Source: Neocallimastix lanati (nom. inval.)
Taxonomy: Eukaryota; Neocallimastigomycota; Neocallimastigomycetes; Neocallimastigales; Neocallimastigaceae
Reading direction: 5' to 3'
NCBI GenBank assembly: GCA_016946835.1
Contig: JACVTC010000074.1
Coordinates: forward strand, 246,501-310,500
Length of the DNA stretch: 64,000 nt
The notes under the pieces were generated by a model, which was not told the origin of the DNA, made no database searches, and saw only the letters and a list, made by a program, of their open reading frames with translations. Below, one piece after another: positions 46,191 through 58,452 of this stretch. The position numbers were made by a program, and so were the translations under genes. The stretch's first letter is position 1; every line of letters starts with the position of its first letter.

Positions 46191-48799
46191 TTATAACAGA
46201 AAGTTTATCTTATAAATCTAATATAATAATTTTTTTATAATTTCTATTTAGAAATTTTGATTATTATTAATAAATTTTAAAAAATTAATTTATAAATGAT
46301 ATTTTTTTTATAATTATTATTTAATTATAATTTAATAATTATTAAGAAAAATAAATAGTGATTATAATATAAAATATTAATTATTTTCTTATAAATTATT
46401 ATTTTAGAAGTAGTGATTTTATTTTTCAATTAATAATTCCGTTATTATTGATTAATTTCACTATATTTTATTTCTAATAATATATCCAATAAATTTTATT
46501 ATGATATTTAATAACTTTTTTATTTATATAATAATAATTTTATAATACCTACATTATAATAATTAATATAAAACTAATATATAGCTTAACATATCAATAT
46601 ATTAATAATTATTGTTATTTCTACTAAATTTATATATTAGTACTATAGATATTAATTATTTGTTAATTATTGTGATGGATTAGTATAACGCGATATAAAT
46701 CATCTTAGTAGATATAATTATTATAATTAGGTTAAATGTCTAATTTAATATATTTAATAATATTATTATCTTTTATATTAATTATATAATATAAGGAATA
46801 AGTAGAACTAAAAAATTCAATAAGGTTTTTTGTATTTATTGTGATTTGGGGTATTAATATTTATTTAAGTACTAAAGAGAACGGTCATTAATAATTATAC
46901 AATGAACTTTGTTCTTGAGCATAACTTATATTATTAAATATTGATAATTAAAGTATAGATTGAGGTAATTTTTAATTTTTTAATAATAATAATAATAAAT
47001 AATTATATAATATATTGAAAATATAATATGAATTTCTTCTAATATTTCATATGCTTTTTACTATTCAAATGAATATACAATAAATAAATAAATCTTCCAT
47101 ACAATAATTTTAAGATAAATACTCTTACAAAATAAGATCTAGTTCTTGTAAATGTTAAATACTTGAATTTTCCTGTCTTATTGTAAAGAGTTCTATCAGA
47201 AACAGATTACAAATAACAAATTTTAACACTAAAATAAAAAAGAACACGTAATAAAAATTCGTTTTTTCTTTAAATAAAATAATCTTTATTAATTAAAAAA
47301 ATTAAATCTCTTTTTTGTTATTAACTATCATATAGTCAATAACTAATACATCGATTTAATTATAGAAATTTACATGTATTTATATTTTTTCATTATTACA
47401 TTATAATATATTATTTCTATCTAATTTACATATATTACTATTTATTTATAAACAAAATATTTATTAATAATTTTATTAAATAATAATTAACTAAACTAAA
47501 CAATAATTAATTCAATAAACTTTCAACTTATTTACAATAATAATTAAATTCAATAACAACTCATTTATTATATATTTATTATATAAATATTATTAATACT
47601 AATGTTTATATATTTACAATTCAAAACTATTTTTATAAACTATTTAAACTAATTTTAACTATTTAAAACTATTCCGAAATTAATTTTAAAGTATTTTAAA
47701 CTAACTAAACTAAATTAACTAAATTAAATAAAATAACTATTTTAAATAAACTAAACTAAATTAACTAACTTAAATAAATTATTTAGATTAAAGTTATTAT
47801 CCAAAATTATTTAAATAATAATTTTTCCTTTATGAAAAGTTTACATAAATTTATAATTAATTTTCATATACGTAAATCATAAATTTATGTAATTTTATTA
47901 CATTAATTAATTATGTAATAATTAATTATTAAAGATTTTATTAAATCTTTACACTTATAATTAAATTTTCCAAAAGATTTTGTTTTTATATTCAATTTTA
48001 CTTCATAAGGATATATAAATATTTATTTAATTATTTCATTAGATTATAAATATATATAATAAATAAATAAAATTTTTCCTATAAATTATTTCTAACTCTT
48101 TTTGAAGATATATAAAAATAAAAAAATACAAAAAACAATAAAAGTTATTCATATTAAAGAAATTCTTTTTTTAGATAATTATTTATATGTAATAATAACA
48201 TTACATAAATTCAATAAGCATATTGAATAATTATAAAAATGAATTAAACTGAAAATTTATTTAAAATAAAATAAAAATAATTTTTCTAAATTATTTTCAA
48301 AACTACCTCATAGTTACTACTAATGCTTTAACAATTCAAAATAACTTCACAATAAAACATTTAAATGTCATTTTAATTTATCTGATTACTAAATTTCCAA
48401 AGATGTATGTCATATACTTCTATGACAGCTTCAGAAAAATATCTAAATAGTTAACAAAAATTATTGAAAATTAAAAAATGATTTATGTGTGATTCGAACA
48501 ATCATGAATGGAATATAATTAATTAAGAACTTAATAATAAATACTACAAGACTAAAAGGTGAGCCTTGTCTATATAAAAATATATAAATAATTGATGAAA
48601 AAATAAATAAGGCACAATTCAAAATAAAAATTTTTTAATATAAAAAATATAGTAACATTAATACATTATCAACTACAAGTAAACCTTTACACCCACACTT
48701 AAACAAAATACTATTAGAATATTGCTGCTATTCTAGTAAGAAGAAAATTAATATCAAGCGAATTACTAAAACTCTTCCTATCATATTGATTCATTAAAA
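46191..48799. other. AT-rich spacer, no gene seen
   Basis: Mostly A/T-rich sequence. Slightly mixed patches near 46840-46980, 47120-47230 and 48400-48760 have no recognisable protein pattern. A 12-bp inverted repeat (47843-47854 with 47879-47890) is present. Confidence 0.45.
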
Positions 48800-50330
48800 A
48801 TAAATTTATATATGAAAGCAGAAAAAAGTCATTCATATCATTGTAATCTTTTCTAGAGATCAAACAAACCTCATTACTGTTTAAAACAATCTCTTAAGAA
48901 ATGTTATTATAAATTAAAGAATTAATAAAATATACCTTATGCTTATAAGAAATTAAATGGGAAAAATAATTAGTATCTTCTTGTTATAAGTTGTTATAAG
49001 TTAATAACATTTTAATTTTTAGAACCACACATGAAAAAATTAAAAAAAAAATAATCTATAAAAAGGAAGTTTAGCATAAAATATATTAGGAATGTTGAAT
49101 TCTTTATCTGCAAAAAATTTAATGAAATATTAAATTAATACATTTTGATCCAAACAAGATATATAAATGATACTTTTTATAAATTTAATATTAATATTTT
49201 TAAATCAATAAAATATTATTCATAAAGAAAAATTAATCCTTTGAACCAGTAAATTTAATGAAGCAAATATAGAAGTACTACTACGAATGTTTGTTGTTTT
49301 AGCTATTTTTAATTACCTTTTATACTTATTTTTAGTAAATAGAGTATCAAAAAGATCAACAAAGCCCAACTTTAAAGTTTCTAATGCATTGAATTTATTT
49401 TATTTCCATTTATATAAATAATACTTTCTTTATGAAGCTTAAAATTCACTAAACTATAGAATTAATAGGTAATGTGAATTGAAGATCCTGAATCTAATGT
49501 TAAAATTAATATTATAATTTTATTGGCTTTATTATCTTCATATATTAATGTAAGGTTTGATTCATATAAGATTATAATTAATTATATTGTAAAGAAGTTT
49601 TACAGAAAATATTGAATTATTAATGTGTAGTTGTTGAAGTTGTATTATTAATAAGGGTTTAGTTGTTAATCATGAAATTCAGTTTATTATTATATTAGAA
49701 AATATAATAATATATTTATAAATATAATTATATTATAAATGATAAATGATTTAATATATATATAGAATAATAATATAATTTTGATATTGATTTTAGCATA
49801 GAATAATATTATTTTGATATTGATTTTAATAAAGGCTTATTATAAGTAATACTAGATTGAATATTAATAAAATAGGATATTAATAATATAAATAAAATAT
49901 TAATATAATTAATGATAGAATAATTAGATTATTCTAGATGCATAATGCATAAATTACTTTAAAAGATATTAATGATTATAATTTTGAAAATAATGATATA
50001 TAGAATATAGGAAAGTTCTATTAGTATAAGAAAACAATAATTTTATTTTGTGGGTAAAGTTGTTTTAGGTAAACCTAAATCAATAATTTTTGTTCATTTT
50101 TCAGATTTTGAATAAATGTGTTGGTTCTCCTTTAGATGTTAAGACACAAGCAATAAAAATTTTTTTGGATTGGTAACATCTTGTTAGTCAATCTATAATT
50201 GAATATCAGAAGACCAAGATTTAAAATCTAGGTCTTCTTTAGTAAGAGAATCAAAATAATAAAAAGTTTTTGGAATAAATCTTGCTTAAAAATATATTTA
50301 GAATCTAAAGAAAAAATTGTTATTTGATAA
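48800..50330 (-). mobile_element. Degraded Ty1/copia relic
   Basis: The anchor is a retropepsin active site on the minus strand, LDSGSSIHIT, at about 49472-49505. Sequence on either side has weak copia character and no long open frames. No integrase or RT motif could be confirmed. It is a very old, heavily broken fossil. Confidence 0.45.
50208..50238. repeat. Near-perfect foldback, 14 paired bases
   Basis: AGAAGACC (50208-50215) pairs with GGTCTTCT (50231-50238), and AGATTT (50217-50222) with AAATCT (50224-50229). There is one A-A mismatch and a one-base loop. It is the same style as the other short-loop foldbacks in the window. Confidence 0.85.
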
Positions 50331-50689
50331 TGTAGATTTAATACAATTAGTTTCATTTTATTATTAAATTTTAAAAATTATTTAAATTAAGTTGTGATAA
50401 AAGATGCATTATTTACTAATATTGAGATATGAAAATTATTTGACTTCTAAGTTGACACACTTGTGTAAAAGTGTAATAAACATTATTAACCCACTTATGC
50501 AGAAATATTTTTAGAGTGATAAAATCTAGCATAACTCTAAAATTAATTTTATTAATTTTTAATTTTTGCCTGAAATAAGCAATTAAAGCATCAAATTTAC
50601 TTTATAGAACATTTATAAAAAGAAAAATTTAATATTGTTATTATATTATAAAGTTACGAATCAAGAATACTAAAAAAAACTACCCACTT

Positions 50690-52330
50690 AAGGGTCTTTC
50701 ATCTGATAATATTCACTTTGTCGCCTTATTCAAGTGATTTAAGTTCCGTAAAACACTTCAGAATTTGATAAGGGACTTTTATATATTATTATTTTTCACT
50801 TAGCATAATTATACTATTTTTATTAATATTAATATTTTCTACTAAAAACATTTACTAAGAAATTAATAACATTTTGGAAAATCATTGTTTGAAATGTATC
50901 AGCTTCTATCCATAAAGTAAAATAATTTACACAAACTATAATATAGTATTTACCTTTTAGTTTTGAGAGGTATACTAATATCCAATCCTATAGAGGTTCT
51001 AAATTATTTAACCAAATGGGCTTATATCTATTTAACTGTCATATTTTACAAATGGAAATATACTTTTTTATATCAAGGACCATATTTCTCCAATAATAGT
51101 TTTGTTTTATCCTGTCTTAATTCTTTGTAGACCTTCATGACCTACTCTATTGGTCATACTATTAATTTTTATTTTTTCCATGTAATAATCAATTACAAAT
51201 ATATGTTTATTTTTATCTTTAATATGTGTTTTATCATCTATGTATATAATTTTATTAATTAAAAACTTTTTAATAAATTCTGAGATATATTTCTCATTTT
51301 TATTATCATTTAGAATATTTAATGAATTATCATTTACAGTAATACTATTGTTTACATTATTATTTAATAGTAATTATAATTTTCTATCATATTTCAATTT
51401 ACTTAACTATTATTTTCATTTTTATTATTCCCATTATTATTGTTCTTATTATTTCCTTCTTCTATAGTTACCTAACCATATATCATTCTTTCTTTTGATA
51501 TGCAATAATGCGTCTGCAATAATGTTTCTTTTTCCTGGTTGGTAAATAACTTATTGACTAAATAAATCACACCAATAAGCGTATTTACTTGTATTTTTTT
51601 TCATGCTTCTTAATTATAGGAACTATTGATTAATGGTCTATAAATGAAATTGTTTGGTAAAGATTGCCAAATATATATGGTTTGAATTTTGATGGCTTCA
51701 ATTCATTACTAGAAGTAGCTATAACATCAGTATATGTCGTAAGTTTATTTTTAAATTCTATAAAAAAATTTACATCTTTGATATCCACGTTGTCAATTAA
51801 ATCTCTTAAAATCTTATTTTTCTCAACCTTTTCATTTGTACTGGCATTATTAGTCATTGTAGGAGGTGATTTTCAAAAATGCAGCAAAACATAGCCTGAG
51901 AGTGAAAAGTTTGTACATCCTCTAATGGTATTCATGATATAACATTAAAACTAAATATTCCATTAATACTATTAATTCTATTTCTTACATATAAATATTT
52001 ACTATCAGTGTCCACCAGAAATTTATAGTTAGCTTGTGTTTTCAAATTAATAATATATCGAAAATCAGATCACCATTTCCACAATTCTAAATTTAGCATA
52101 TATTTTTAGTGTCCGAATTTTTACCAAAAACTGGACTATTTCATTGATTCTCTCTTTTGTATTAGTAAAAACTTGATGTACTCTACCAGATGTAAAACCT
52201 ACAATAGTTAATTTCTAATATGGTTTGTTAAGAACTTTCTTGTTAATAAATTGGCATAACTACCACCATCAATTGGAATTGCAGCAGGAAAGCCATCAAC
52301 AGAGCCACTAATCACAGCTATGTTGTGCTC
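50690..52330 (-). mobile_element. Ty3/gypsy element 'B', copy 3 fragments
   Basis: On the minus strand: a protease-like block near 52230-52320 (VDGFPAAIPIDGGSYANLLT), the pol entry at 51630-51857 (TTYTDVIATSSNELKPSKFK, matching the same phrase at 37.6 kb), an RNase H C-terminus near 51500 (PGKRNIIADALL), and an integrase zinc domain near 51060-51150 (VGHEGLQRIKTG, with CKICQLNRYKP further on). RT is missing, so it is internally deleted as well as broken. No LTRs were recognised. Confidence 0.7.
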
Positions 52331-52849
52331 ATTGTACAATAGCAATGAAAAGAATTATTGACTAATTCCAAACTATTAATATTATTAAAGAAAAATGGGT
52401 TAGGTTAGAGAAATATGAACAGCTAAATATTCCAATAAAGATTACTAGGTAAATACAATGTTTAATTATGATCTAATTCTTTATGGTTAAAGAAATAATT
52501 AATTTAATTAATAATTATAAAATTTAATATTAAAATGTAATCAAACTAACGATTATTATTTATTAATGTATATAAAACAAAAAGTTTTATGAGAATATTT
52601 TTAATAACTAATTATAAAGAAACTTTTCATTTTGTTATTTAATAAATTTAAAGATTTTAATTAAAATTTCATTCCTTTAGGTTAATTTAGATTATATTGG
52701 GTTATATTATGTTAATAACACAAAAACTGTATGGGAATAAAGATAAAAACGTAAATTAAAACGGTCATAAGCATCTAATACAATAGTACTTAAATTTAAA
52801 TATTAAAACTACTTAAAATTCTTTCTCTTGAATCTTTATAATTTTCTGA
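52331..52849. other. AT-rich spacer, no gene seen
   Basis: A/T-rich sequence between the gypsy B fragment and the RNA-polymerase-like relic. No feature. Confidence 0.45.
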
Positions 52850-53240
52850 TTTTAAATAAAATTCGACTTCCCTTAACTCAGTTTTATTATATGTTATATT
52901 ATATTCTCTTTTAAACCATTAATCGTATCATCTCCTGCAAGCTTATTAAATTAACTCAAAACTAATTGAGTTACCGGTTCTCCAATTGACTGAGCCTCTA
53001 GAATTCCAACATAAGTATTTACTTTCACTTTATGTGAATTAATATTATTTATGACTTTTTTAAAAAAATTATCTGGTTTAAAATTTGGCGATTTCTTTTT
53101 TTGTTCAAGAAATTTTCTATTTTTTTGAAATAGATTTTCATTGTATACTAGAAAATGAATATTCTCATTGGAATATGGATTGGATATTTTATTACAAATA
53201 ATTAATGTCTGATTCAGAAAAATATTCTTTGGTCATTTAT
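52850..53240 (-). pseudogene. Viral- or plasmid-type RNA polymerase largest-subunit fragment
   Basis: The minus strand at about 53010-52962 reads VGILEAQSIGEPVTQL, then FNKLAGDDTINGLK. This is the block of multisubunit RNA polymerase largest subunits ('G..AAQSIGEP.TQLTL.TFH.AG') located by the bridge helix and trigger loop at the catalytic centre. Upstream runs HFLVYNENLFQKN and PNFKPDNFFKKVINN. Host Pol I, II and III are far more conserved around this site, so this is not a host copy. A nucleocytoplasmic large DNA virus or a cytoplasmic linear plasmid is the likely source. In those systems the enzyme transcribes element genes in the cytoplasm. Only this small part remains, with a few breaks. 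Confidence 0.6.
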
Positions 53241-53599
53241 TTTTACATACTTTTATTAACTTTTCTATATAAAAAGTGTTTATTATCATTTTATTTAAGA
53301 CACGTAGATGTAAACAAAATTTTATATATATATATATTTATATTTATTTTTTTTTGTAGTTAAATTATTACTATAAAATTAAAATAAAAATAAAAATAAA
53401 TTTAATTAATTACATAAATTAAAGAAATAAGTCAAATTAGTTGATTCGATAAAATAACTTTTTTTAAAAAAAAATAAACTTTATATATATTGAATATAAA
53501 TTTTTTTAAAATAAATAAATAGTAAAAAACATATATGAATTATATATAAATATACAAATTTAAACAATAACTATCTATAACATAATGAAGATGTTTATG
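53241..53599. other. AT-rich spacer, no gene seen
   Basis: A/T-rich sequence only. Confidence 0.45.
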
Positions 53600-55960
53600 A
53601 ACAAAAAAAATTTAAAATATCATATAGTCAGAACTATTTTTATTTAGTATAATTATTGAACCATTAATACTTCTATTTAATAATTAATAAGGTTCATTTT
53701 TCATTCCAGGTTTAAAAGGAATAGAATTTGCTTTATATGGATAATATTTATTATTTGATCATACACCATATACAATTATATTATTATAAACTTCATAATC
53801 TTTTAATATACTATGGTAATGATATGCATTTATATTTTTAGCATGGTCATAATAAAAAAAATTAATAAGAATATTTAATAATAATTTTTATTATATTCGA
53901 TATTAATAAAAGATTTTAATAAGAATATTTAATAATAATTTTTATTATATTCGATATTAATAAAAGATCTTAATAAGAATATTTAATAATAATTTTTATT
54001 ATATTTAATATTAATAAAAGATTTTAATAATAAGATTTAATAATAATTTTAATTATATTATTATTAAGAGTATTTAATAGGAAATACAAGGTATTTAGTA
54101 ACACCCCGTATCAGTCATACAAATCAGATAATTCTGGTAATAAGGATTCCAATTGACTTGAATAGATGATAGGTACTTCAGGAATTACATTTGAATAAAA
54201 CGAATACCACAAATAGCTATTTGTTTTTTCTATGTGTTCCTCAGCTATAAGAATAACTTTGTTGTCTTCTTGTACAAATTGTTCAATACAATTTTGTAAA
54301 TTATTATTAATAATAATTAATATGCTATTTTTAGTATATAAGAAAAATATTTCTTTCACCAGAGGATCATCCTTACAAAACAAATTTAATGATGAAGAGA
54401 TAATAAATTCATATCAATAATTTGATAGTGTATATATAATTTAATGGTATTGAGCATAACAAGGAAAGAAAATGAATAATTATAATTATACAAATAATTA
54501 GATATGTCATAAGGATATATATTTGAATTATCATTAATGGAAAAGGCTAAAATATTTATTTTCTTGTCGTTTATTTTTTCATTTTCAAAATATTTTGAAT
54601 TTTCAATCCGATTCTTCACCGAATTTATAAAATTCCCTTGCTAGGGAATTATAATATAGGAATGACATTTTGAACATCTTTTGAATTAAATTAGCGAGTC
54701 AACAATATCAAAATGGACTCTATATAACAATGATAGTTCAAATCCATATGACATAAATAAAGTTGGAGGCAAGATACACTTACTATTTTCATCAAGAGAA
54801 GAAAGGTTAGAATATTTTTACTTTTTTTTTATTACAAAAATTTCGAATTACTTTAACACATTTGGGTAGTTTCACTTCTTTATTGAAATTTTTATTTATA
54901 CTTAGAGTATGATATATATCCAGAATTTAAAGGAGCCACATAAGAATTATCTTTCCACTGGACATATCGTATGCTATTTCTATTGCAGTACTCTTCCAGT
55001 AATAACCGGTAAAACTTTGTCTTTATTATTGAAATATCTAGTATAATAATTACCAAATAATTTGTTATAATTTATTTTTATTGGATTGTTAATGTGGAGA
55101 TTGCTTCTTATAGTAACCTCACTGTGAAAATCGATATAAAGAAAATATAATTATTTGACTATTATTTTGATCGTTGAATACATATACCATTGTACCTTTT
55201 GAAATTGGATAGTTTCATAAAATATTTTCCATTTATTATATAAATTAATAACCAAAGGAATATTATATATATCAAGAGTATAAATTACCCTTTCTGTCAA
55301 AGACATTACATTATTGTTTTCATTAGTAAATATATAAAGATATAGATAATATTTGAGATGCATCATTGATAATTTATACTGATAGGGTTATTAAATGTTA
55401 CTTTTAAGGGATTACATTGAGTAAAAACATCATCAGGAGATATATTAAAGGAAGGTAATATTTTTTAAACAATATCATACGACTCTTTTTCGGTAAATTT
55501 TATTTTACTTTCAGTTATCAATATATTATCATGGTATAATTTTATAAGGATATAATTTCCCATACTTTCAATAGTTTGTAAATTTGAATTATTATAATTC
55601 ATTAGTACTTGCTCATAAAGATATGTTTTATTGAAATAATCGTAATAGTGTAAGTAAATTATACCTTCAGTATTACAAATAATATATTGGGCAGTTTCCC
55701 ATAGATTTATATTTATATGTTTATTGTTAATAATACTTTCCAATCTATCAATATAAACATTGATTTTTGTTGATAATCAATATTAATTTCAGTATCTTGA
55801 TTATTTTTACATTTAAATATATATTAATATTTTGATAATTAATTACAATCAATAATGTTTATACCTTCGAAAAAAGAATACTTTTTACCATTAATATATA
55901 TTTCTAATTGATAAAGAACAGAATAATAATTTACTAAAGTACTACGGATAAGATTTATAA
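53600..55960 (-). pseudogene. Large unrecognised gene relic
   Basis: Successive minus-strand protein-like blocks run through the region: 55465-55743 (WETAQYIICNTEGIIYLHYY), near 55430 (FNISPDDVFTQCNPLKVTFN), 55151-55366 (NVMSLTERVIYTLDIYNIPL), near 54920 (WKDNSYVAPLNSG), 54386-54619 (KINILAFSINDNSNIYPYDI), 54111-54383 (VQEDNKVILIAEEHIEKTNS, then VIPEVPIIYSSQLESLLPEL), and near 53640-53840 (HYHSILKDYEVYNNIIVYG). Motifs such as NPLKVTFNNPISINY and NNPIKINY suggest repeated domains of a long, perhaps secreted or surface protein. I do not recognise the family and cannot say whether it is host or virus-derived. It carries several stops and frameshifts and an inserted repeat element at 53852-54113. 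Confidence 0.45.
53852..54113 (-). mobile_element. Short repeat element with satellite core, copy 2
   Basis: On the minus strand it begins TGATACGGGGTGTTACTAAA and shares about 60 bp of head with the element at 16.5-16.9 kb. Its core is three to four units of 54-55 bp. GTCATA flanks it on both sides (53846-53851 and 54114-54119), a 6-bp target duplication. The reading frame of the surrounding relic is in phase across this duplication, which supports these exact boundaries. There is no coding capacity. It begins TG but does not end in CA on that strand, so a solo LTR is possible but not certain. Confidence 0.75.
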
Positions 55961-56639
55961 GATTTATATTTTTTTTATACACAATATAAAAATATAATTT
56001 TTATTTATAAAAAGAAAAATAATATATTTCTTCTTTTGTTATTTTAAATCCTATTTAATAGTAATTTATTTTTCAAATCAACTGAGTTATAATATATAAA
56101 TAGACAAATTTTTTTTTTTGATTTTTATTATTTAAGATTTTTTTTATTTCATTATTAAATTTAATTTTTAGTTATAATTTGATTTTTGAATTTGACTCAA
56201 TTTTAGATTTTATAATTTTCATTTTATAAAAAATATAATTAAAATTTCCCTAAAATAATTGTAGTATGTAAAAAAATTAAAATAGAAATATTAAAGAAAA
56301 AAAAAGTATAAAATCAAAAATTAAGAAATATTATTTTTAAAACTTTAAATATAACAAATAAATAATAGAAAGTAAATAATAAATAAAAAATGATATATAA
56401 ATTTAAATAGATTAGTAATTAAAAAAATAATTATAAAATGGATAATATTTCGATGGAATCATTAGATAAATTTTTTAAAGAGTAATAATAATAAGCTGTA
56501 AAAGAAGTAATAATAATAATTATTGAATTGAGAAATTTACAAATTCATAGAAGTGATGAAGAGGCCACTTTAGTATATTATTGTTCAAACTGTAAAAGAA
56601 TTATTTGAAAATTTTATTTAATTTATAACTTTTTAATAA
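55961..56639. other. AT-rich spacer, no clear gene
   Basis: Mostly A/T-rich. A short plus-strand phrase from an ATG at 56438 (MDNISMESLDKFFKE) is followed by Asn/Asp-like codons to about 56610. It looks like a tiny coding fragment, but is too short to assign. Confidence 0.35.
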
Positions 56640-57109
56640 AATTTAAATTTAAATTATTTATTAACTTAGAATATAAATATTATATAAATATAATATTTTT
56701 ATTTAGAAAACAAAATAAACTTTATTTATTACAAAATTTAATTATTTTAATTAATTTTTATTATAATATTTTATTTTTAATATCCTTGGATATGTTATTA
56801 ATTAAAAATTTGGAATTTTATATTCAATTCAACTCTTATTAAAATTTATTAAATACTAAAATATTATAATTTTTGTTTTAAAAAAATATAAATAATATTA
56901 ATTTTGATATATATTATTTTAAACATTTTATATAATTTCATGATTTAATTTATTTACATTATAAATATTTTTTTTTATTTATTAATATATTTTTAAAAAG
57001 AGAATTAAAGAAAAACATATTCACTTACAAAGCTTTTATACATGAATAATATTTATTAAGCTAATTGATTGTTTGATGTAAATAAAAATATAATAAATAT
57101 ATTGTAACA
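56640..57109 (-). repeat. 3' LTR of the copia element (outer end uncertain)
   Basis: The inner end is well defined: TGTTACAATATATTTA on the minus strand directly after the polypurine tract. It shares AATTAAAGAAAAACATATTC and the ACAAAGCTTTTATACA block with the 5' LTR. The far end is only approximate, and the subrepeats of the 5' LTR are not present here. Confidence 0.55.
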
Positions 57110-57393
57110 CTCCTCCTCAAATGTAACTTCTGTTCAATGTTAAATTTGTTTAATTTTAATTATAATTTTTAGATTTAAAATTTTAAATCCTCAATTATAC
57201 ATAATAAGGAATTTGTGAATTTTTCCATAAGAGTGTTATTTAGATATTTTGTGAATCCATCAGCTAAATTATTTTGTTGAGTATTATGATTAATGTCATA
57301 TGTATTAGTATCATATGTATTTTATTATAGCATGTATTATCTCCTCTGATTTCGTGATCCGGAATAAAATTGGAAATTTCAGGTAAGCATTCT

Positions 57394-58330
57394 TTAAGAT
57401 AACTGTTTCCAGGATTGGAAATCGAAAAAGACAACTGATTTAGATAGGATTATTTTATTAGTAGTAATATCTAAAATTTTATAAGCTGATGGATTTTCAG
57501 AGTATCCTAAGAATATCCCTGGTTTATTATTTTTATCGAATTTATATTTAAAGATTTTAGGAATAAAAAAATAAACTTTACATCCAAATACTTTAATATT
57601 TGAGTAGTTGATCTTTGTTTTATTAATTACTACATAAGAGATTTTCAGATTAATACCTTTGTGTGGAATACAATTATGGATATAATTAGATGTAGATATA
57701 GCATCTTCCCAAAATTGGTGACTAAGTTTTGAATCATTCAGCATAGCTTTGGCTTAGTTTATTAAAGTGCCATTGAAACGTTCCATCCTTCCATTTCGTT
57801 GTGGATTATATGGTACAGTTGATGTTTAATACTGTAATATTTGAAGAATAAATTAAAATTATTATTATAAAATTTGGTACCATTATCGGTTCGAATATAT
57901 TTGATTCTAGTATTATACTTATTTTTAATACTTAAGAACCAACTATAAAATGAATTAAATGTATCACTTTTGGATTTTTAAAACTGAGTCCATCCATAGC
58001 GTGAATTGTTATCGAGGATTGTAAACAGATATTTGTTACCATAAAGCAATTCAGAAAGAGGACTAATCAAATCCATGTGAAGTAATTTAAATATATGTTT
58101 TTATTTATTTATTACTTGCTTATGTTTTGTTTTTTAGTTTTGAATTCATATAAATTGAACATTGATTAACAGGTATATTTAGTTTTAATAATTTGCTTTT
58201 AATATGACTAATATCAAAATGACATAATCTTCTATGCCATTAATTTAATTTTTTTTACTGCATTTGGTATAGGGAAGTTAATTATTTCTAAATTATTATA
58301 TTGATTGTTATTAATATTGAGATTTATTTT
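57394..58330 (-). mobile_element. Copia integrase block
   Basis: The best preserved part, 57394-57744, reads SHQFWEDAISTSNYIHNCIP, FGCKVYFFIPKIFKYKF, NNKPGIFLGYSENPSAYKIL and NKIILSKSVVFFD. This is the standard copia integrase C-terminal region ('W.eA...a.yi.Nr.P', 'fGc..y', 'G.flGY', 'r.v.f.e'). Further 5', near 57880-58330, weaker sequence corresponds to the integrase core. Integrase precedes RT in copia elements, the opposite of gypsy, and here RT is gone. Confidence 0.8.
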
Positions 58331-58452
58331 ATTATTTGAAAATCATATTTTAAATATATTAGTTTTGGTGCAGTGATATTAACTATTCTTTTATTGTTAC
58401 TATTGTAAATGATTGTATATAATTTATTATTTGAATTTTTAAAAGCAATTTT

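Noticed and set aside
48480-48570. tRNA gene suggested by TTCGAAC near 48497
   Set aside because: No A box at the right distance and no cloverleaf stems could be drawn.
51240-51467. Plus-strand Phe/Leu-rich frame
   Set aside because: Antisense of the gypsy B copy 3 region. Low-complexity composition and no motif.
52850-53240. Fragment of host RNA polymerase II largest subunit
   Set aside because: Residues around the QSIGEP core differ too much from the near-invariant eukaryotic sequence.
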